Source: Ricinus communis (Eukaryota > Streptophyta > Magnoliopsida > Malpighiales > Euphorbiaceae). Taken from it: a stretch of 64,000 nucleotides of DNA. Position 1 is the first letter of the stretch. The number at the start of each line of letters is the position of its first letter. A model generated the notes under the pieces. The model ran no database searches. It saw nothing but the letters and a program-made list of their open reading frames with translations, and was not told the origin of the DNA. Location: positions 558,001 to 622,000 of the forward strand of contig NC_063256.1 in assembly GCF_019578655.1 (NCBI RefSeq). The letters run 5' to 3'. Shown here one piece after another: positions 34,265 through 45,771 of this stretch. The translations under genes were made by a program, and so were the position numbers.

Positions 34265-37200
34265 CACTCCTGTTTTTGAAGGAACTCTTTGGTTAGAAAG
34301 TCTGGAATTGAATTCGAATCTCCTCTTATGTATTCGATTTCAAAATCAAAAACGGAAAGAATAGCTTGCCATTTGACAAAAATCTGTTTGGAAGCTATAT
34401 TTTGAACATCTTTTTGTAATACTTCTTTCGCAGATTTACAATCAATCCTTAAAAGAAATTTTTGATTTAAAAGATCGCTTTGAAATTTTGAAATGCATAA
34501 AACTATCGAAAGAATTTCTTTTTTGATAGTTGAATAGTTCTTTTGTGTATCATTCCAGTGTGCAGAAGTAAACTGGACAATGTATTCTTTGTTGTTTTGA
34601 ATTTGTTTAAGAATTCCACCATATCCTAAATTTGATGCATCAGTTTCAACAATTTTGAATGCAGATGGATCAGCTAGGTGTAAACATGGAATTTCAAAAA
34701 CTTACTTTTTAATGCTTTGGACAATCTTTGTATGATCATCAGTCCATGCATGGGGGTTTTTCTTTAATCTATCATGGAGGGGCTTTGCTAAACAGTTCAA
34801 ATTTGGATAAAAATCCATGACATGATTTAAACTGCCAAGGAATCTTTGCAATTGAGTTTTTTCTAAAATTTTGTCTGAAAATTTTGAAGTAAAAGCTAGA
34901 GACCTTTCAATTGGGGTGATAGTTCCCCGAGAGATGTAGTGTCCAGGAAATCTAATTTTCGTTTGGAATAAAGATATCTTGGACTTTGAAACTACAAGAC
35001 CATTTTTCTTAACAACATAGAAAAATGTCTCCAAATGTTTGAAATGTTGCTATAGAGAATTTGAAAATATTAACACATCATCGATATAGACAATGCAAAA
35101 CTTTGAATAAGGATTGAAAATGTCATTCATGATTTTTTGAAATTCAGAAGGAGCATTTTTTAATCCGAAAGGCATTACATTCCATTTGTACTGGCCAAAT
35201 GGAACTGTAAATACAGTTTTGTACCGGTCTTTAGGATGAATATGGATTTGCCAAAATTTTGATTTCATATCAAACTTTGAAAAAATAAAAGCAGAATGAA
35301 GCTTTTGAAGAAGATTTTTTTTGTTTGGAATGGGGTATCTAATCCACTTTAGAGCTTTATTCAAAGGTTTGTAGTTAATTACCAACCTAGGCATTCCTCT
35401 TTCTATCTCACTATTTTTGTTGACATAGAAGGCTGCACACGACCAGGGGGATCTGGATTTGGTAATTAAACCCTTTTGCTCTAAATCTTTTATTTCTATT
35501 CTACAATGGCTTTCTAGGGTTTCATTCATTTGGATGGGTCTGGCTTTGGTGGGAATTTGTTTATCACAAAAATCTTTCTCATATGGTAAATCTACCATAT
35601 GCTGTTTTCTTTTCCAAAAAGCATTAGGAAGATTAAAACAAACTTCTTTTTCAATCTTCTTTTGCAAATCAAAAATTTTTCTTTGAACAAACTCATTTTG
35701 CAATTGACTTTGGATTCTTTTGAAACCCATATCTTGTTTTAGGTGGGAAAACTGGGTTTGTTTTCCTTTAATCAAAGCATTTATTTAAAAATTATAAATT
35801 GAGTGAGCTTTTATAAGATTGAGATTTCTCTTCTTGGGTTTTTCTATAAAAGGAAAAACAATCTTTGGATCTTTAGCTTTAAAAATGATACCAGCAGTAG
35901 TTACTTTGAAAGGAGTAACTAGATTTATAAAAAGAGTTCCCAAAATAACAGTTTGCTGTAAATCCTTTGTAAGAATAAAAATATTTTTTAGAGCAATATT
36001 GTTGTTTAGAATTGTAGCTTCAGTTTTTCCCGCAATTCTGATCTTTGAACTATTGGCTAAGGTGAGCCTTTCTTTTGTTTTTTGATGATATCTTTTAGGA
36101 ACCAACTCATAATTGATACAGTTGAGGTCTGCTCTTGTATCAAACAAAGCTATAGTTTCTATCTGAAAATCACCAGGAAAAATGAGTTTTATTTGGATCA
36201 AATATTTTCTTGAGGTTATTTCTTTTAAAACATTAATGAAGTTTTCTGGAACATTTTCAGAAACCTCAAGATTTTGGAAATCATTTTCTTCTTCAGAATC
36301 AGAATCACTATTCTGTTTAAGAATCAAGCTTTGGAGCAAAACAGAATCATTTTGTTGTTTTTCTTTCAAATCTTTGAGCTCTGTTTTGATGGCTTTGATT
36401 TCTTTTTAAAGTTCTTGGACGGTAGGGAGAGGGTTTTTTTTTAACTTTTTTTCTTTTTCCAAGATCATAGTAAGATTATAGGTGTTCTTACTAGAGGAAG
36501 GGACGAGGGTTTCAGTTTTTAGAATTTCTTTCAAAACTTGTTTTTGGATTTGAGGGTTATTAATATGTTTGACGGCTTCAAAAAGAGCTTCTTGTTGTCT
36601 AGTGAGCATATTAATATTCTTTGGAATATCATCATAATCTGACTCAGAATAATCGAATGAGGTTTTAATTTCATCAATTTGAAACTCTTCCTCACTATTT
36701 GAAAATTCTGATTCAGAGGAATCAATAAGAAGAGCTGAAATTTTGCTCAAAATTTCTTCTTCTATTTGGAGCTCATGAAGTTTTTTAGAAAACTTGCAAT
36801 ACTTTGAAGTGTGACCCTTTTTTCTTCATTTGTAGCAAGTAAATTTGCTAAAATCTTTTTTAAAATTTTGTTTTGGAAATTTAGAAGAGGATGGTCTTTT
36901 GTAAAAATTCTCTTTGTTTTTGGGTGCTTTCCTATTTTTGAAAAAATATTTTTTCTTAAAAGATTTAGGAAAATCTTCTTTGCATTTTCCTTTGCAGGTA
37001 GGGGAAGGTTCTATGGGATTATATTCAAACTGGTTGCAAAAACTACGTAGTTCTTGCTTAGTCTTCTTCATTTTCCATTTGAGTTGTCTTTGGAGTTTAA
37101 GGTCATGGCAAATCTTCAATCATTCTTTCTGGGTAAGGCTAACTAATTCACCATAAGTGTAGAAATCATAAGGGATTTGACCATTATGGGCTTCTCTTAT

Positions 37201-39752
37201 GGTATTCTTAACCCTTTCACCTAGTATCTTAGGTAAACCAGCTAAGAATTTTTCTTTCCAGAAAGGTTGGTTTGAATCTTTCCTAAGCATGACTCTGGTA
37301 AGGAAAGTATCTTTATAAGCTTGGAAATTGCTAAGCTTATTACAGGTTAGATTGCTGAGAAGCTCATTATTCTTATCTTTTAGAAGAGAATGGTCTCTTA
37401 TGAAATGGAGGAAAATCGTTAAAATTAAGGTTGACACAGCATCCTCAGTAGGATTTCCTAGCTCATCTAAGATGGGGTTCCCTTCTATGGTAGTTTGGAT
37501 GGCACCTAGGATTTGGAGCTGCTGTGCTTGTGTGAGATGGTAATCCCACCATCCTTTAAGCTGGCCAGAAAATCCAGCTATAAGGAGCTCGGGAATGGCT
37601 CTATTAGAGGTACCGCTTTGGGATTTGTAGGCATTGGCTGCCATGGTCATCTGTTGTAAGAGACCAAGAATGTTGTATTCTGACATTCCATCTATATTCC
37701 ATTCATAGACGGAAGATGCATTGAATCTAGATTGGGTAAGGATATTATTTCTATTTTCTATCCCTAGATCTGGGGCAGTATTCCTAGAAGTATGCCAAGT
37801 CAATCTAGGGGCTTGCCATCCCAATCTGTTGATGTTGGAAGGTTTTTCAGTGACACTTTCAAGTTCTGAATCATTAGATTCATCGCATTGGGCTTGATCT
37901 ATAGCACTGATATTCCTACTGCTTTGAGGAGTATCGAGTACTAGGTTTTTGGAGGACTCAGAAGTGGCTAATTTGCTAACAAACTCGGTTTCGAAATTGG
38001 TCTTGACCAGAGGTAAGACCGGATTTTTGAGCTTTTCTGTTTGGCTTATCTCTTCCGGATGACCAGTGTTGGGAATTGGAGAGGTGAAGACTGTAGGAGG
38101 TTTTGAATTTGGCTTTCTATCCCCATTGTGTTAAGATAGGTATTCGAGAAATTGTTCTGCTGAATAATATTCTTGACATTTTTCTTAAGCTCTTCTCCAA
38201 CTAATTAGTAAGGTGTGGCTTCTATTTCGTTCTCTCCATAAGAAATGGTTATTTTCCTAAAGGGAGGATGTTCAGATTGGATGGTTTGGTTTTCTCCGAC
38301 CTTCCACTATGGAGTCTTGTTCCTTACAGTAATAGGACTAATAAGTTTTTCTTTAAAAGGATAAAGAATACTGTTTTCTTTGCAATAAATCTGAAACCAA
38401 TCAAAAAATTTGATTTGGATTTTGTTTTGTATGCAAAATTGGTAGTATCTTTCTTGGATATTGTCATTTTTTTGTAAAAAATGTTTAAAAAACCAAAGTT
38501 TTTTAGAATGGTTTTTCTTTGAATAGAAATCTTCATGTAAAAGCTTTTTATTGATTTGAAAATCTTTTGAAATCATGTTAATTTCTGCTTCTAGATTTTG
38601 AGTTATTGCAGATGGTGATGATGAAGAGGGGGTAGAGACGGTCTCTATATCATCATCTTTCTTTGGTTCATTATAAACGGGTCTAGGGATATTGCTTTGG
38701 TAATCAACATTCTGTAATATGGTGTTTGAGCTTGGTATATCAGATGTTGAAAATCTTGGTTGTGTTTGTGATGGAGTTGGTTCTTTGTAAAGGGCATAAA
38801 TAACAGAAGGTATTTTTGATACCCTTCCAATATCTATAGTCGAGGTTGAAGAGTCATCATCAGAAAATTTGGAAGAGGTTGATTTCCTGTTGAATGTAAG
38901 CTTTACTTTCCCATCTGGAACCTGGATTATGTTTCTGAGATTTGTATTTGGCTCTGTTTGCTTTGGTGATTCAGGTTGGGTCGCATCTTCAAGAATCCAT
39001 TCTTCTGGAAGAGTGATATCTTTCAATTGAATGGTTTTTGGAATAGTTGCATTGGATTTAGAAAGATCTGTTTGAATGAATAAGGTTTCTTCTTTTGGTG
39101 AATGGAGTTTATGTTTCGAACCAAAAGCAGAAATCATAGCTTTGTAATGTATTTTGAAAATCAATGCTTTTATCGGAATAGATCCTTCAAGCATTTTGTA
39201 ATTATGTGTCTTTATTTGAAGAACAATGCTCTTTAAAATATTTTTATCATTTAAAGAAATTATAATGTATGGAAAACAATTGAAAGAAATTGATCTTTTA
39301 TTAAGGCTTGACTCAACAGTACCTAATAAAGAATCATAGAAATTTGTGAACTTAGTATCTCTAAGGACTGCTAAAATAGAAGTATCTAAACTTTCTCTGG
39401 TAAGGGGCTTTATACCTACCTGAATAAGGCCTATATGAATGTACTTATAGTCTTTTTCTTTATGCTTTTGGAGGGTCTTTGGATTCAAAAGATAAATTTC
39501 TTCAAAAAGCTTTGAAATTTGAATATCTCTTTCTTCAGTTTTGATAGTAAAATCAGTTTTGAAGAGAGGAAACTTTGAAAACTCATAGATTTACTTCTTT
39601 TGAATCCTGGGTATTTCCCAATAATCAATATGCTTTGAAAAATCTTCAATAGTGATTTCCTCACTATTTACCAAACTTTTAGACCTTGAAGACTCAGAGG
39701 TAGAAGAGTTTGAGAAAGAAGAAGATCTATAAAAAAAAGGTTCTAAATTCAT
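34265..39752 (-). pseudogene. viral ORF1 polyprotein (MP-CP-AP-RT-RH), interrupted
   Basis: The ATG at 39752 opens a frame that is stopped by TAA at 39591-39593 and again downstream. Open pieces are the movement-protein region (38307-39488), the coat protein (37120-37824, with a GWW motif), the zinc-knuckle region (36826-37119), acidic and coiled pieces (36406-36750), the protease region (35785-36369) and the reverse transcriptase (35050-35775, YIDD at 35077-35088), then RNase H pieces (34300-35034). Two lesions hit functional residues: a TGA at 36826-36828 in place of a knuckle residue, and an Arg codon at 36133-36135 where the aspartic protease DTG Gly is expected. It is not expected to make a functional product. 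Confidence 0.85.
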
Positions 39753-39879
39753 TTTAAAATAAATCAAGATAACTTTCTAAACAAACATGAACCAAGCCAC
39801 CAGATTTGCTGCCCTTAAATCAGACGGGACTTATTACTGTGCATAAATGAACAAGTTTGTTTATCAGTGATATGATGCA

Positions 39880-40798
39880 GGATGCTACTTTAAACCCTGG
39901 AATATATCAAAGCCCCAATCTTACTAGCAGTCTATCCTTGAGGTAACTAGTTCTGCAAAATTCAAACACTTCAAAAAGCATAAAGACCACAAAGACCCTG
40001 CATATTCCACATACACCATCCAAAGAATTCTCCACCCTTCAGATTGAAGAATGGATTTACATTCACCAAGATCTTTCCAACTTCCCTCCAAAGCACCTAC
40101 CCATCAAGCCTAAATACTTCTTTCAACTATTGGGATTACCAACAAGCTTGGTTTAATACCTTTCTTTTACAAAACAAAGGACAAAGCCATTCTTGGCATT
40201 TCTACTTCGACACAAGCACAATACAAACTTCAAAAATCCCATATTGGTTTAAACAATGGTAAAATTTTTATGGCAATATTCCATAGACCATAATTCTAAA
40301 AGTTCTACCTTTGTTTAATCTATTCAAAGCCCACTATAAACCAAACAAAATAGAAAGACATTTTCCTCTTTACTTCTATTTTGTTCAAACTTCTTTCTCC
40401 CCTGGGTATGTGTATAGTATTTTCATTTCAACCAAGCAGCAGATGGAGAAATCATCATTGCCCGAAGATTCAAAGTTAAATGGTGGGATAAATTTAACCA
40501 CCAAGAAAAATTATTTCTAAAGATGGTACAAAGTTTTCTTTCAAAGAATAGCTTCTTGTCACCTCCGAAAGAACATACCACTTTCCTGGCACAAAAATCT
40601 TTCATTATTCCAAAGCTAGCGACAGCTCAAACAGAAAAAGATTTCTTACAATTGATCAAACAGTTGTCAGAAACCGCCTCTTCAAAAGGAAAATCTAAAG
40701 CTTCATCTTCCTCTTCTAGTACCAGCTCAGCAGCAATTGATCTAGATGGTGACTCGAACGAAGATGACTGTGTTGGAATATTTAAGCCCATCAAATAA
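39880..40798 (+). pseudogene. partial second copy of viral ORF2
   Basis: Open pieces at 40044-40262, 40311-40520 and 40523-40798 correspond to the C-terminal part of ORF2 on the other arm and end at the same relative stop. The N-terminal part of ORF2 is absent, so this is a fragment. The interruption after the 40044-40262 piece lies at the same relative position in both arms, but uses TAA here and TGA in the left arm. Confidence 0.7.
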
Positions 40799-40869
40799 CA
40801 TCTTTGTAAAGCCCTTGGGTTGAAAACCGAAATGGCGACCCCAATATAATTCGCGAATGGGCCAAATGC

Positions 40870-40914
<45 letters not shown>

Positions 40915-41123
40915 ATTTTAAAAAGAAAAAAAGAAGACAAAAGACTCTGCACCTTTACTTTTTTAAAGTAAAAGATTCCTCAGTGTTGAAGCATGGCAGA
41001 CAACTTTTGTAAAAAACATGGAGCCTCTCACTCCATTATCAAAAGCATTCAAAAGACGTGGAACCCCTCACTCCATTATGAAGAGCATCCAAAGCAACAA
41101 TTATAGACACTCAAGACTGAAGA

Positions 41124-41139
41124 CCTCTATAAATAGAGG
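41124..41139 (+). promoter_or_regulatory. pararetroviral TATA region, right arm, pointing right
   Basis: CCTCTATAAATAGAGG on the plus strand, downstream of the 40-bp tandem duplication. Transcription would run out of the element to the right, towards the intronless DUF1639-like gene 1.65 kb away. Confidence 0.6.
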
Positions 41140-41365
41140 AGCTACCAAAGAAGAAGGCAGACTGAAAAATAACAAGAAACTCTTGTATTCTTCAAGTCAT
41201 ACCATTAGAAATATAGTGAGAAAAGAGAGTGTAAGAGTGATAGTGAGAAACCACTTTCCTCTTGTATTCAACTACTTTTGTAAGTTATATTTCTTTTGTT
41301 TAAAACTTTCAATTTAAAGCTTTTATTTCAAAGTTTGTATATTTGCTCATCCATCAATAAGAAAT

Positions 41366-42785
41366 AATTTGTTATTATATCTTATTTTTCATTTTCTTTT
41401 AAGATTTAACAAGTGTATGTTTTATGTTTGCCTCATATATATATATATATATATATATGAGCACTGTTTTAATATTATCTTTCTCTATCCCACTTTTTTC
41501 ATATGGCATGTCATATAATTTTTAGAGAATTAATTAATTTAACATATTTTTCTACTATTTTAAAGAGTATTATGTTACAATTTTCAATACCTTAATTAGA
41601 ATATTAATTATTTCATATTATATTTTTTAAAATTATTATTTATAAATTTCACTTTAAACAATTTCTTTCTCAGATATTATATTATAATATACACCTTAAT
41701 TATAAATTTTAAACATCTCATGGTCCTTTTTTTCTTCAATTTTTTTATAATTTTAAATTTTAATTAATTTTTTTAAATTTTTATTTCCATAGTTGAATAA
41801 TTATATTATTAATTAAATAATTATTTTTAATTATTATTTATATTTATTTATACCTCACTTCTCATTATATTCTATTTTTTAAATATATTTCACGAAATTA
41901 TTCCAATATAGTTCAACTTCAAGTAAAAAATTTAATCAAATAAAATTTAATTTTTATATAATTTAGTAAATTAAAAGAATAACGTAAAATATTTTTACTT
42001 TATATATGTAAAGTAAAAAATATTATTGAAGTATATACATAAATATAAAAATAAAAAATAAAATAAAATATTAAATTAAGTTATAATATAAATATTTAAT
42101 TTGATTCAATTTATATTTATTAAAATATTTAATTTTATGAGATACTACTATTTATTTAATTTTATATAAATAATAAAAAATTAAAGAATTTAGATTACAA
42201 AAATTATCAAATCATGTAAAAAAAAATCTCTTAATCCGGAAATTTATCATCATCAAAATTAATAAATATTTATATATCCAATAAAAAGTTCAACATAACT
42301 ATTTATATTTAGTTAGTTATATAATCAATTAAATTTTAAATATTTTATTAAATCTTTATGGTAATAGTATTATTCGATTTTAATTTTAAAAGTTTTATAA
42401 TTTTTATTAATATTAAAATTAAATTTTCTATAATATAAAATTATCTAGTTTAAAATAAAATATTAATTTTGTTTCAACTCCGAGAATCTCACTATAGCTT
42501 TCACTGCTCATTTTCATTCGATTAGCATGTAATAACTGTCTATTTTAATTTATTATTATTATTTCCGGTTTTATAGCTGGATAATTGATAACTATAAGTT
42601 ACTAAAAACAATTAAAAGACATTTATAATAAATATTACTTATAATTCTCCGAAAGTCAAATGGTTAACAAGGTGTCAGTGTTCAAGTAAAACAACAAAAT
42701 AGTCACTACTCTCACGATCGCCACACGATCTCTTGAAATATATATATATAAACAGATCCATCCAAAATCAAGAGGAGACCTAACA
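41366..42785. other. AT-rich right flank of the virus and promoter of the next gene
   Basis: It contains a (TA)n tract near 41437-41457 and AT-rich repeats at 41555-41940 that match the left flank of the virus. A TATATAAA sequence near 42745-42752 lies only 34 bp before the ATG at 42786, so either the leader is very short or this TATA is not used. Confidence 0.5.
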
Positions 42786-43331
42786 ATGGCTGCTGTTCTA
42801 CCTAATGTTCTCCGACCATCTCAGACTGTCCCCAAGTGCTCCACCACTGCCGGCTCCGTTGCGGCCCCCACCACTGCCTTAACAATGACAACTAAAAACT
42901 GCACTTATCTGTTTTCTCCATCTTTTCTTTCCAATACGTCGGTCGATCAGAATTCTCCATCGGATGGTAAAGCTAAGCTTGTGGTGCATAGTGAAACCCA
43001 TAAACAGAACTCAATCGATAGAATAAAAGATGTAGAAGAAAAGAATCAGGTTTTGAGACCCAAAAGGGTTATTTACAAGAAATCTTTTGCTGATGAATTA
43101 GATGATGTTAAAAAGAATGAGAAGAAGAAGAAAGTCCCAAGTTATACTATTGCACTTACAAAAGAAGAGATTAAAAATGATATTTTGGCCATTACTGGTG
43201 GAATCAAATTGCCTAGAAAATCCAAGGGGATACCCATGAATGTGAAGAAAAATCTTAATAAAGTCTTTCCTGGTTTAAGGTTGTCATCAATAACCGTTGA
43301 TTCTTATAAAGTTCAAAAGAGGAAGGTTTGA
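42786..43331 (+). CDS. DUF1639-like protein, intronless
   Basis: A single 181-codon frame. The C-terminal block has TIALTKEEIKNDILAITGG, then KSKGIPMNVKKNLNKVFPGL and SSITVDSYKV, the DUF1639 signature, also seen in the gene at 27248. The N-terminal half is unrelated low-complexity sequence apart from VLRPKRV, equivalent to the LRPRK element. In the 27-kb gene an intron separates the equivalents of KNLN and VFPGL; here they are contiguous, so this copy lost the intron or arose through an RNA intermediate. No poly(A) remnant follows on the coding strand; instead a T-rich tract lies at 43377-43400. Function is unknown. The intact frame suggests it may be active, but expression is not shown. Confidence 0.72.
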   Translation: MAAVLPNVLRPSQTVPKCSTTAGSVAAPTTALTMTTKNCTYLFSPSFLSNTSVDQNSPSDGKAKLVVHSETHKQNSIDRIKDVEEKNQVLRPKRVIYKKSFADELDDVKKNEKKKKVPSYTIALTKEEIKNDILAITGGIKLPRKSKGIPMNVKKNLNKVFPGLRLSSITVDSYKVQKRKV

Positions 43332-44419
43332 TGTCTTCAACCATTACAGCAACATGTTTTTGTCTTTCCTTTCCTTTTTTTTTTTCTTTTTTTTTTTTTC
43401 AAATTACTTAGTACCACCATTGGTGCATTTATTGTTGATTCCTCCAAATTTTTTCACTTAGCATGCCTTGCCCTATAGGTTGGGTGTATTAGGGAGACCA
43501 AATGGTCTTGGGTTTAGCATGGCACAGACATGTTCATGTTAAGTTTTTCCTGGATTCTGAGTATAACTGGAGATTTCTGCTTAGTTGATTTATGATGAAA
43601 TTTTATTTTTCTTATAGTTATTTTTGTAAAAGGAGGGCTTAATTTCTTCCTCCATTAAAACATGTTTGCCATGGTTATCATTTATCAAATTTCACATACT
43701 CATTCCTAATAATATTTGAAACCCTTGATGATTCTGTTGAAGACCTTGCAGCAATTAGCTCACCATATTAGTTTTGTTTGCTTAATGCAACTGGCACCCA
43801 ACTTTTTGACTCCTGTTCCAAATTATGGATGCTTTTACGACCAGCTCTATAGACCAATATGGTTTCCTTGTTCTTAGGTGATGTAAGCTCTTCAAAAATT
43901 GGAACAGACAAAAAGATGTGATATTGTGCCTTTTCTTTCTTAAGAAAAGGAAATTGTAATTGAAGAATCTGCTCTTCTTATTCTTCGTAACGTTATTTGT
44001 GCGTTTTCTTTGTCAAGTAATCATTCAAAAGAAATTCTTGACAGAACATACGGAACATTATGGTTTGGAATTATGCTTTCAGCTTTCTTCTCATTCATGT
44101 CTTTTTTTATATATATTTTGTTTCACTTCTCTTTGGCTATTTAACACTGTTATTCACAATCACTGGCCATTAAACTGAGGTAAGTTTCACTTCTTGTTTC
44201 CAATGATCCAGATTTATGTGTTTATTTACTTTATTTTGTTGTCAAATTTATCATTTGCATAATCAGCATTCCTGTTTTAGGTGTGACCGAAACGTTTTCT
44301 TTTATTTGGCTGCAATCAAATTTCTTTCTTTCTGATAAAATTTTATACAAGTGCAGATGTTCTGTTAATAGAAAACGCTGCTGTGATTGATTCTCTGTTG
44401 GTAATGAGTACTTGCTTAT
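43332..44419. other. spacer and probable leader region of the first DUF247 gene
   Basis: T-rich near 43377, then a dispersed repeat at 43672-43900 that recurs in a TIM21 intron. The rest may include a 5' UTR intron of the DUF247 gene, but no exon borders can be fixed. No coding frame was recognised. Confidence 0.45.
43672..43900. repeat. dispersed repeat, copy 1
   Basis: It shares CCCTTGATGATTC, TAGCTCACCATATTAGTTT, TTATGGATGCTTT and GGTTTCCTTGTTCTTA in the same order with 50900-51300. The two copies are in the same orientation and clearly diverged. Confidence 0.75.
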
Positions 44420-45771
44420 ATGTCACCAGGGAGGGCATTAACCAATTGGAAATATGGCAGCACTTCAAGGCAAACTCAACATCCACACGTAGAGCTGACA
44501 ATTGACATTCCTGATGACCTGGAGACTAGCATGCAGGATGACTTTTGTATCTACAGCGTGCCACCTACACTTCGCCAAATCTACCCTGAAGCCTATACTC
44601 AGGTAATCTCTATAGGTCCTATTCACTATGGCAAACAAAAACTTCAGGCTATGCAAATTCAGAAACTAAGATATTTAAAAGAATTTTGCAAAAGAAAAAT
44701 GCTCAAAGTTAATAAATCTTCAAGTGACCATGATGAAATTAAGGAAAAAGAAATAGAGAGAGAATTTTCAACTGATCTTCTTAACGAAATTAATGTGGAA
44801 GAAATGCGTCGATGTTATGCAGATAACTTTGAATTTTGCAGCACTGAGTTTGTTAATATGATTCTGTTGGATAGTGTCTTTATTCTTGAGCTCTTTATGA
44901 GACATCACAAAGATTCGAAGAATCAGAAGGATTTTGTTTTAGGTAAACCCTGGCTGAGAACTGATGTGCAACAAGATTTGGTTCTACTTGAAAATCAGCT
45001 GCCTTTCTCTAGTCTTGAAAAACTATATAACTTTGCCAAACCTAATTTTGTTAACGAAAAAGATTACCCTTCTCTTCTTGAACTTACTGTTATTATTTCT
45101 CCAATTTCAAGCCCAAGAATACCAAAATACAGAACCCTAAGAAAATGCTACATTTCACTGATTTAGTTAAATATTTTTGGAAATTCAATTATCCTGCAAT
45201 GACTAATAGAAGTATTGGAAGTCTTTATAGCATAACGAAGCTGCACCAGGCAGGACTGAAGCTGAAGCCAGCTCAAAACAAATGCTTCCTTGAGATTGGT
45301 TTTGAACCGGGAATAACTTGTCTTTGGAGAGCTGAGTTGCAGTTTCCTTGCTTTGAAGTTGATGATACTACTGAGTTTGTTGTTCGAAATCTAATGGCTC
45401 TTGAGCAATGTCATTATCCGTATGAAACTTACATTTGCAACTACATTCGGCTGTGGGATCTTCTTATTGATACTGCTGAAGATGTGGACTTGCTTGTTGA
45501 GAAGAAAAATCTTGTTAATGGGCTAGGCGATGGTGCTACTGTTGCAAATCTGGTTAACAAACTGTGCAATCAAATTGCAGAAGTCCAGTCTTGTTACTAC
45601 CCTCTCTCTAAAGATTTGAATGAATATTATGAGCATTGTGGCAACCAGACCATGGCAATATTGAGAAAGGTATATTTTGGGGATCTTTGGAGAGGTACTG
45701 GAACTGTTGCTGCTGTTCTACTCTTGATTCTTACTATCATACAGGCTGCGTGCTCTATCCTGCAACTTTAG
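44420..45771 (+). pseudogene. DUF247 (UPF0481) gene with a one-base frameshift
   Basis: The first frame (44420-45166) encodes the N-terminal half of a DUF247 protein, including VISIGPIHYGK, LKEFCKR and LLENQLPF. The second (from about 45145 to 45771) encodes the C-terminal half, including ATKLH-like SITKLHQAGLK, RNLMALEQCHYP and LLIDTAEDVDLLV, and ends in the hydrophobic tail anchor (GTGTVAAVLLLILTIIQA). The frames change at the A-run near 45142-45145, as expected from loss of one A. The rest is intact and aligns along its length with the tandem neighbour at 47285. DUF247 proteins are plant-specific membrane-associated proteins, mostly uncharacterised; a grass member is linked to self-incompatibility. 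It is either a young pseudogene or a sequencing error in a homopolymer. Confidence 0.8.

Larger units (their letters stand above)
32310..41365 (-). mobile_element. endogenous pararetrovirus (Caulimoviridae, petuvirus/florendovirus-like), defective
   Basis: About 9.05 kb. On the minus strand, from right to left, lie: movement protein, coat protein with zinc knuckle, aspartic protease, reverse transcriptase and RNase H (ORF1); a second ORF beginning beside the ORF1 stop (ORF2); and a promoter/leader region. The two-ORF plan and the TA-rich flanks fit florendoviruses; the polymerase also resembles petuviruses. The ORF2-promoter part is present a second time at the right end in inverted orientation. 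No integrase domain and no LTR pair were seen, which separates it from LTR retrotransposons. Several stops and altered catalytic positions make it non-functional. An initiator-tRNA primer site was not found. Confidence 0.88.
39875..41365 (+). repeat. right arm of the viral inverted repeat
   Basis: It is a plus-strand copy of the ORF2-promoter region, inverted relative to the main body and starting about 120 bp beyond the ORF1 ATG. It contains an internal (AT)n tract (about 40877-40908) that is shorter in the left arm, and a tandem 40-bp duplication (CTCACTCCATTAT at 41027 and 41067). Confidence 0.88.

Noticed and set aside
32310..41365. Interpretation as an LTR retrotransposon
   Set aside because: The end repeats are inverted, no integrase is visible, and a movement-protein-type region precedes the coat protein.
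42745..42752. TATATAAA as the core promoter of the intronless DUF1639-like gene
   Set aside because: It would leave a leader of fewer than ten bases. The match may be chance in AT-rich sequence, so it is mentioned but not annotated separately.
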